DNA of 64,000 bases from Sipunculus nudus (lineage: Eukaryota > Annelida > Sipuncula > Golfingiida > Sipunculidae): assembly GCA_026874595.1 (NCBI GenBank), contig CM049313.1, positions 63,802,159 to 63,866,158 of the forward strand, given 5' to 3'. The translations under genes were made by a program, and so were the position numbers. This document shows positions 56,504-64,000 of this stretch, piece after piece. Below the pieces are notes generated by a model. That model was not told where the DNA came from and did not search any database. It saw only the letters and a program-made list of their open reading frames with translations. Every line of letters starts with the position of its first letter. Position 1 is the first letter of the stretch.

Positions 56504-58809
56504 GGCATTCCAATCTTTATGTATAAAATATTCGAAAATATTCAGAGTATAGTCACACAATCAGGTCGATGTTAGTAGAATGAAACCATTGTTTAGAATT
56601 GATTTCTTCTCACATAACTTGCGTATCACACCGTCTCCTGATTTTTAATTTGTAGAGCACAGCGCCTAGAATCTAAACCGGAGGAAAGTGAAATTTTCAT
56701 TGAGATTCCAACTCGCTACCCGACGGTGTTCACACAAACGATTGCGCTGTTCAGGGGGTATTTTTTTGCATATCACTATTTGGCAAATCTACACAATATA
56801 AGCAATTGAAATTTCTATTTGAAAATAAATTCAATTTGATAAGCATGTTAAAAAACGACACTTAGGTATCCCGTGCACTGTTTACATGGAAAATACAGCC
56901 TGAACCCATATAATTATGCAATATGGAGAAATGGCAATGAGCCTAAATATCTATTTTTAATCATATGAGTATGCCATATATTAAATCATGAACATTTTTC
57001 ATGCATTTACCAATAATTATTATTATTGATGATGAATATGTTTTTAAAAACAATCTTAATTTTTTAATAAGAAAATATATGATATTTTATGTATACGAAG
57101 ATTTCAAGAACCATGAGTCTTTTGAGCAACCAAGAGAATTTAATAAATAAACCTATTCAATGAGGCAGAGTAGCGCCCGCCCCCCCCCCCCCCCCCCCCC
57201 GCCAAGAATATATATTAATGGGTTTCATTGTATTAAGTGTGTATGTTTTCCTGTTGTTTTTTTTCACTATGGCCTCATGAGGCAATACCATAAATCTTTA
57301 TACAAGGTCTATAGATAACAAAGTTTTAGGAACAAATCCATATCCATCTGTATGGTGATTATGATGAACAAAGGGCTCACAAAAACCTAGTTTATTGAAA
57401 AACTCAACGGTTTTATATTTTTAATATCACTGTTTGTGCTGAATTTGTAAAAAAAAAAACCTTTTCATATTCAGGTCAGCATTAACTAACTCTGGTTAGC
57501 ATGTTAAAACAAGTAAATAAGGTACACACTTTATAAATCTGCCACAAAATAATTGATAATTTCATTTCGAGCGCAGCGTTTCAGAGAGCCAATGTTTGAC
57601 ATTTCTAAAGTTCATGGGGGCAGTTGGGGCCTACAGAGGGGTCCAGCCGTATCGAATTAAGCCTACAAAAATGCCTAATATCTAGTATGGCCACCAGAGC
57701 ACAATTACTGATTTTCTTTTACGAATGTTTTACAGAACATTGACACCATTTAGGGGATCAGTGTTTTAAAATTTCAATAAAGCTGCCAGGAAAATATTTC
57801 AAAATCGTTTCGCAATAACTTTATGGATAATGTTGTGATTTTTTTCTGAAAAATGTCTCTCTTAGATAATTTGCGTTAATAAATTTTAGACCAATCTGAC
57901 ATCCAATATACATAGGGCTGCCGTTTCGAAGGAATGGCGACCGCGAGGTCCTAATTGAGGACCTATACGGTCCCAAACCCCAGTTTATCAATAGTTACTT
58001 AGTATTTATAATTATGCAGTATCCTATTAAGTTGTATTTCATGATTTAATTTACTGTTGTAATAATAATCTGCTTACTTTCAGATACATTTACTTTGAAT
58101 TGACATATATGCTTGTCCAACATTCAAAAATGTATAAACAGTATTGAACAATGCTGTTTAAACATTGACAATTTTACTGCAACTAGCATAGTATATACAT
58201 ATATTCCTGTAAGGGGGGGGGGGTATGGGAATAACCAACACCTCTGGCACAGCACAGTAGGAGTGCTGGCCCAAAGGCATTGCTTATCAGGTACCAGGAC
58301 AGACTGTACTCCATGGCCTCTGCTGACCTGAAACTGGCTTGGTGCACTTGACAATTCATTTTGATATGGCCTCCCAAAAATCAGTAACTGCCCAGTTTTA
58401 GTGCTTTTATTTTCAAATTTCAAAATTTCATACTTCAAATACATGTTTTCATCATAGTAAGATTAAATAAACAGTACTTGCAGGTAAGAAATGTGTTTTA
58501 CTATAGGCAAAGTTGGACAAAACGTAATGCAATGATTTAACATGTATGCTGTAATACCTTTATGGAACTAGAAAATGGGCAGTCGACAAACGACTAAAAG
58601 TACCGCCAAATCACAGCGGCATGGTTAAAGTAAGGCATAAAATGTTCATGGCATGACATGACTCAAACTTTTCAATGCATCCCAAGACAGATGGATGAAG
58701 GAAACTAAAAAGATATGGACAGACGTCAAGCCACAACCAGTATTTACAGAACCAAGGATAAACTGAGGGATCGGATGTATCTTGGCATGACAAGTCTATG
58801 GGCATGTAA

Positions 58810-59490
58810 ATTTTCAGGTGAATAAATCAAACCATTCCTGAGAAATAGGCAATATAATATACGAAAACGAAAAGGTTGGTGGCGCCACCTGTCTGGTCTA
58901 TAATGGATCTACGCTATGTGAAAAAGTTATAGATGGCACCACCAGACTTGTGTACAAAAGGTATCCAAAATCTGTGGACATGTGAGATTTCAGGGTGATA
59001 CTTTAAACCAGTCCTAAGATAAATGCATGAATGTATTCTACAAATAATGATTGCAGAATTCGAGATGGAGGTATCCAAGATCTATGGACATGCATAATTT
59101 CAGGCCAATACGGCAAGCCACTCTTGAGAAAAGGGCATCAATGTTTTTTACGAAAAGAAGAAGTTTGGTGGTGCCACCTGTCTGGTAAACATGAAAACTC
59201 TCAAAGATGGATGGACCTGCACAATTTCAGACCAATACATTGAACCACAACGGTGATATGAGTGATTTACAGCAATAGCAAAAGCATAGATAGATGACAC
59301 GCAAAAACGATAACAAATTGCGCCACCACTCTTGAGTAGGAGATGGAAGTATCCTGGTTCTATGCACAATTTCAGCATAATACGCTGAACCACTCCTGAG
59401 ATATGTTCTGTTATCACTAAGACACTCAGATTCATACGGCACAAAAAGGATTGCAGGTGGCGCCACCGGTCTTTGATAACCAAAGTTCAC
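58810..59490. repeat. Degenerate tandem array with GGTGGCGCCACC cores
   Basis: ggtggcgccacc, a 12-bp palindrome, recurs exactly or degenerately near 58879, 59165, 59325 and 59458. It alternates with an 'atttcag..aatac..gaaccactcctgaga' phrase at roughly 58815, 58990, 59100, 59225 and 59370. Unit length varies from about 110 to 175 bp. Antisense open frames here are not genes. Confidence 0.6.
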
Positions 59491-59931
59491 ATGTGGCCAA
59501 ATAAGTATGCTCGGTTTCGGAAAGAACGATTCTAGGGTCTCAGAGGAGTTCTGTGAAAAAAAGCGGCAAAAACTATTTTAGCGGATACAATTTGTAGATT
59601 CTGAAATAATTTCTGGTATACTTTTAAATCTGAATTTTAAAAAATTATTTGCTTTAAAAAATCTACCTTAACAGTTACCATGTAAAGTGAGTAAATATTT
59701 TTTATTTTGCTATTTTGACCAGGTGACTACACTATCTTCTATTTCTAAACTCCAATAACTAACGCAATATAGACCTTTTTCTGGCACGTACACAGAGAAC
59801 ATATTGAAAACCATAAAGGCCACATGTGAACAAATTAACACTGGTGGTTTTGATTGTAGGCAATCATAAAGTGTTGCTTTATTTGTATGTAAAAAAGGAG
59901 GTTTTTGCTTAAATTCTCTAATGATCAACGT

Positions 59932-60090
59932 CGCAGTGACCTAATTTCGGGTTATGGTAGGGACATCCAACAGTATACCAAATATAGATTAGAACGTCCA
60001 AAGGTGTCAAAACGTGCTGGTCTAACAGACGAAAAGACGGAAGATGGACATTGACCTATTGCTATAACTCAGTTAACTTACTATAGGAAG
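59932..60090. repeat. Diverged 3' part of the palindrome-ended repeat family
   Basis: 'cagtgacctaatttcgggtt', 'agacgaaaagacgg' and 'attgctataactcagtt' are recognisable in the order seen in the other copies; the terminal hairpin is lost. Confidence 0.4.
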
Positions 60091-60439
60091 GTCACTAAAT
60101 TGCGTCCTGTTTAAATGTTTATATTTATCCAGAATTGCTTGCTGTCAGCTCCAGTGGTTTCTGTATAGATCTATATTTGGCGAGCCACAGAGGGTAAAGG
60201 TTTTAGTTAGATGTTGACTCTTTCATGTATCTTTGTGTTAATTTGTCTATACGGTGTCTTTCTATTTATCCTTAATCAATTCACTAATGTTCATAATGCA
60301 TAGAATCTTGCATGACTATATCTACATTTGCTTGATTATCATGTATTTTTAATTTGCCTGATCTACCTGGGCTTATTAACCAAAATGAAGAAGGCGATAA
60401 AGAAATGAGGGATCCTTCTCCTTCATCGTCAGTGTTATG

Positions 60440-60451
60440 AAGAGCTCTGTT

Positions 60452-60502
<51 letters not shown>

Positions 60503-60780
60503 ACAGACGGCCCTTTGCTATCATTAAAATTCACGCGTTGGCACGAGTCGGTTACCGGCAAGCCTGGGGTTTCCCCAATTTGAACACTGCTGTCTTTCGA
60601 TTGGTTTGCCTCTGAAGCAGAAAGAGAGAAGGTCAAGAACATGTATACTAATGCGTTCCGTGTTGCTCATTAATGTTATTTATTATAATAACTGTTTACA
60701 AGGCAGCAGGCAGGCGAAACGTGGCCTGGAACGCTTCCAAAATGCGAGGTGAGTCCTGATGTTTTATTTGGATCTGAAAC
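60440..60780 (+). promoter_or_regulatory. Promoter-like segment with a possible first exon, copy 1
   Basis: A (GT)n(GA)n tract, then acagacggccc, a cgattggtttgcctct box (CCAAT type on the other strand) and gcgaaacgtggcctggaacgc. It ends AAATGCGAG|GTGAGT, a strong donor. The similar segment at 63390 suggests a duplicated 5' region of genes to the right. No downstream coding exon is identified. Confidence 0.4.
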
Positions 60781-61254
60781 TTATTTAACAGCCGGGTATG
60801 ACAAACCCGGTTTTGGTATTGTCCAGAAAACATGAATATATTTTAGATCCTTGCTCACATGAAAAACTTAACGGTCTCTTGAAGTATAAACGAGGAATGA
60901 ATTGCACTGAGGCCTTTTTATAATGCGCATTGCATAAGATCCGGAAAACTTCTTGTTGAACATCTATCACGTTATTCATGAAGTATGAAAAGCACCTCTG
61001 ACACGGAATGACATTGTTTTGAAAAGCAGTGTTTGTAAAAGTTAAATTCTGCATATTGTAAGAGTACAGCACCTTATGATAAACTATTAAATCAGACTGT
61101 TAATAACGGTAATAAATTCCCGCTCCAGCTGGACCTTTAACGGACGCGATGCTTGTCTCTAGTATCTGAAGTATACATTGTCTGGCCGGAAGTGAGCGTC
61201 CGCTTCAATGTTACATTTTGAATACGGGATGACATGATGATCCCCAAAGTGTTA

Positions 61255-62728
61255 AGCCCCGTTCCCACTTTCACGAATTTGACGCCGAATCGCCACGAAC
61301 TTACATCATTAAAATTCGTAGAGACGTCGTGGGAGTGTCGTAGATGATGTCTTGAACATTCGGTAATGTTCGTAGCGAGGTCTTGAGCACTCAGAATTCG
61401 TGGCGCTATTTTTGAAATGTTCAAAAATTAAGCTTTGTCGAAACAAGTCGTAGCTAAGTCGTAACAGTTTCTTGGTAAGTCGTATGAGAGTCTTCATAAT
61501 TCTTGTAAATTCGTGATGTAAAACAATGTCACGAATGCTCACGAAGGACAATGACATCGACACGACTTCAACACGACTACAATACGACTAACACAAGAAC
61601 CTCTCAAGAGAGAGTCACGTTCATAACTTTCACGAATTTGGTGACGAATCATTAAGAACTGACATCATAATGTGACGGAAAATTTTATTTTCTTGGTGAT
61701 TTTTAACTTCTTACAAACCAATGAGGAATAAGGTTTAGAAGTAAGAACACTGTGTAGATTTGTAAATTTGTTTTAAAGAAGATTTGTATTGTGGTTATTG
61801 GTTCCAACAAAATTTGAACTAAAATGATTTGAAGAAGCTGAATCAAATTACGTTTCCTTTGTAATTTGTTACTTCTTGTAAACAAACAAGGAAGTTTTTG
61901 CAGTGAAAAAAACATGTAGTTTCGTAAATTTGTTTTAAAGAATTTTTTTATCGTAGATATTGGTTGACAAAATAAATTTGAACCAAAACAGTTTGAAGAA
62001 GCTGAATATATTATACAGTTTCGTCATACTTAAACATATGGTCAATATAATAAATTATGAATTTCTTATTTTACTATGGGAGAATAATCTGAGCCTAACA
62101 CAAATTGATATTAACAGAATCTTATATCACATTAAGATATTTTAACCAATATTTTGCGAATACAGATATTTTACATCCGATTAAGACGGTCGTCTACTTG
62201 GACTTAAAGAAGTTAACGTCGTATTTGCCACCACATAAATAAGTCGTAATTGTCTAATTACTCAAATCAAATAAGACATATATTATCAGTGTTTTAAACT
62301 GGATAACTTTTGTCAATTAAAATATCTGGAGAAGTTGAGTAAAGTGTTGTTATGGTGTCCTTTTACTAATATCGGCTTCTTTGTGACATTACAATAGCTA
62401 TATATCACATGTATAGCTATCTAACAATCCGTAGCAAAATTGAATGATCGTAGGAGTATCGTCCACAAGTCGCAGACCAATCGTGGAAATATCGTACCAG
62501 TATCGTAGACGTCGTCACGTAGCCGTGAACATTCTTAAAAGTGTCCTGTCATATCGTGCTGGCTTCGTGTCACTGTCGTAGCCAATCGTACTGGCATCGT
62601 ACTCCTTTCGTACAATATCGTGGTCGTGATGGAATTTTTATCACTCGACAGGCCGATTGGCCACAAATCGCCACGAATTCAACATCGTGGCGATTCGGCG
62701 TCAAATTCGTGAAAGTGGGAACGGGGCT
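61255..62728. mobile_element. PIF/Harbinger-like non-autonomous transposon
   Basis: The first 44 bases, from AGCCCCGTTCCCACTTTCAC onward, are perfectly repeated in inverse at the right end, and both sides are flanked by TTA (61252-61254 and 62729-62731). A TTA/TAA duplication is typical of PIF/Harbinger. Both subterminal regions are packed with cgta/tcgt-type motifs such as aagtcgta and atcgtag. The 1474-bp interior has only short frames (up to ~95 codons) and no recognisable transposase. Confidence 0.8.
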
Positions 62729-63389
62729 TTACCTCTTGGAAACTTTTAGGCTAACTATTACTCACCTGTGGTTTATCATACATTTGGTTTTAAATGATTG
62801 TTCCCACCTGTCTTTGCAATGAAATTAGAATGTTCTGGAGATCGTCTCCTTATTTAGTATATACACATAAGCGAATTTAGAGGGGGTTTCCAGACCATCC
62901 CCCCTTTTTTAATGGTTTCAGACCAAATTTTGTGGCCTGCTCCCCTTTTTTGGGTGGACCTGGGTACCTTTTTTCGGTTTTATCATTAGTCCTCCTGGTC
63001 ACAAATACCTCTGTGACATCATCACTACGAATCGTTAAATGTATATAATTTAAGATCGTCTGCGGTCGTCCCTAATATGTCGCAAGACTGTACATCAATT
63101 CAGTCGTATTTCTTTCTGAATAAATGACATGCCATCCAAAAATTAGTGAGCATTTTTTGCTGTAAGATAATCACAAAATTTGGTCTACTTACCTCTGAAA
63201 TAAATAAAGGTGTTTTTTTAGTGTATCGTATAAAAAAATTTTTCCGGAAAAAGCGGTTGACAGGGGTGGCTTTTGAAAGGTGCTAAGCTTCCAGCAAACT
63301 TATTAATGAAAAAAAAACAAGTGGCTAAAGAAGCCAAAGATCCTACCCCATTCACCGTTTAAATTACGATTTCTGTATCTTCATCGAGT

Positions 63390-63410
63390 TTGGGTGTGTG
63401 TGTGTGTGTG

Positions 63411-63452
<42 letters not shown>

Positions 63453-63715
63453 AGACGGCCCGTGCATTCAGTAAAATTTACGCAATTGCATGCACGAGTC
63501 CGTCACGACCAGTCTTGGGTTTCCCCGTATGAAAATTGCTGTCTTACGATTGGTTGGCTTTGGCAGCAGAAAGATAGTATATAAACAAATAATGTTTTAC
63601 GTGTTGCCCATAAACTGTTATTTATTATAATAATAGTTTAAAGGGAGCAGTCAGACGAAACGTGGCCTGGAACGCTTTCAAATGTGAGACGAATACTGTT
63701 GTTTATATGGATCGG
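63390..63715 (+). promoter_or_regulatory. Promoter-like segment, copy 2
   Basis: Same order as the segment at 60440: (GT)n(GA)n, acagacggccc, cgattggttggct, cgaaacgtggcctggaacgc. This copy has a TATA-like tagtatataaac at 63576. The donor is lost (AAATGTGAGACGAATA). Confidence 0.4.
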
Positions 63716-64000
63716 AATCTTTCTCTCTCTATACATATATATATTAAGGATAAGAATCGGTTGTAAAATCATATAGATGACTGAAAGAAAACAACGATCG
63801 ATGATCGATTGTTAATCGATTATTTTATGAACTATTTAAATTACCATGAAATATGCTATAAAGAATCAAACCTAAAATATTGACCGAGTAAATTCAGTTG
63901 TTGACACTATCCTTGCACAAGATTAAGTTTAAATGCTGTTCTCTGTTTTGTGCCCCGTCTTTTATTATCTCTTACAGAATAAGAATATTGTGTCGGAATA

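Larger units (their letters stand above)
56510..60430. other. Upstream flank of gene 2 without a supported gene
   Basis: AT-rich sequence, a 21-base poly(C) at 57180, the GGTGGCGCCACC array and a repeat remnant near 60 kb. Minus-strand frames at 58124-58444 have ordinary composition but no splice or family support. Confidence 0.5.

Noticed and set aside
59148-59490. Antisense frames of 87-111 codons
   Set aside because: They lie inside a degenerate tandem array and differ from unit to unit.
63967-64000. Coding exon starting at ctcttacag near the window end
   Set aside because: Joining it to the ATG-CGA-G at about 60750 gives an immediate stop, and too little sequence remains.

Overview
This is an intron-rich, AT-rich animal nuclear genome segment dense in repeats, most likely from a mollusc and probably a bivalve. 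The grounds are metazoan splice sites and GTPase architecture, tRNA-derived SINEs, and repeats (an AACAAGTGGCCCATGGGCC-type terminus, a CCTCCGCCAAGG inverted-repeat element) that I remember as common in bivalve sequence. The species call is inference. Almost all long open frames are chance frames; the real coding sequence lies in short exons.

Gene 1 (plus, 66-13837, 5' end outside the window) is a large dynamin-superfamily GTPase of the atlastin/guanylate-binding-protein group. Twenty exons join in frame for about 857 residues. The first seven carry the GTPase domain (DNQG G3 motif, FLVRDW G4 region, LLPHPGLKVA block). The rest encode six tandem copies of a helical unit, each a ~24-codon exon plus a ~70-codon exon, all phase 0. 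Atlastins normally carry one such unit.

Gene 2 (minus, 56047 down to about 34838) converges on gene 1. It has a TATA box, a signal-peptide exon, seven phase 1-1 exons each encoding one six-cysteine module, and an eighth divergent module exon. The product is probably a secreted ~318-residue cysteine-rich protein of a family I cannot name.

Between them lies an old tandem duplication of the convergent junction. Copy A (~12.8-19.3 kb) and copy B (~25.07-36.05 kb) each contain the last two exons of gene 1 and the last two exons of gene 2. Each gene keeps only the copy nearest to it. The distant gene 1 exons (25.08-26.85 kb) are deleted, frameshifted and hit by a 347-bp MITE. One distant gene 2 exon (19.0 kb) is frameshifted.

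The rest is repeats: two fairly complete tRNA-SINEs and fragments, foldback elements, a pogo/mariner-like element with another element nested in it (45.3-46.1 kb), palindrome-ended elements with ~310-bp internal monomers, a 1474-bp PIF/Harbinger-like element with 44-bp perfect TIRs and a TTA duplication (61.3-62.7 kb), tandem arrays, and many AT, CT and poly(G/C) tracts. Two similar promoter-like segments at 60.4 and 63.4 kb may be the 5' ends of genes lying to the right. No rRNA, CRISPR or bacterial-type features were seen.
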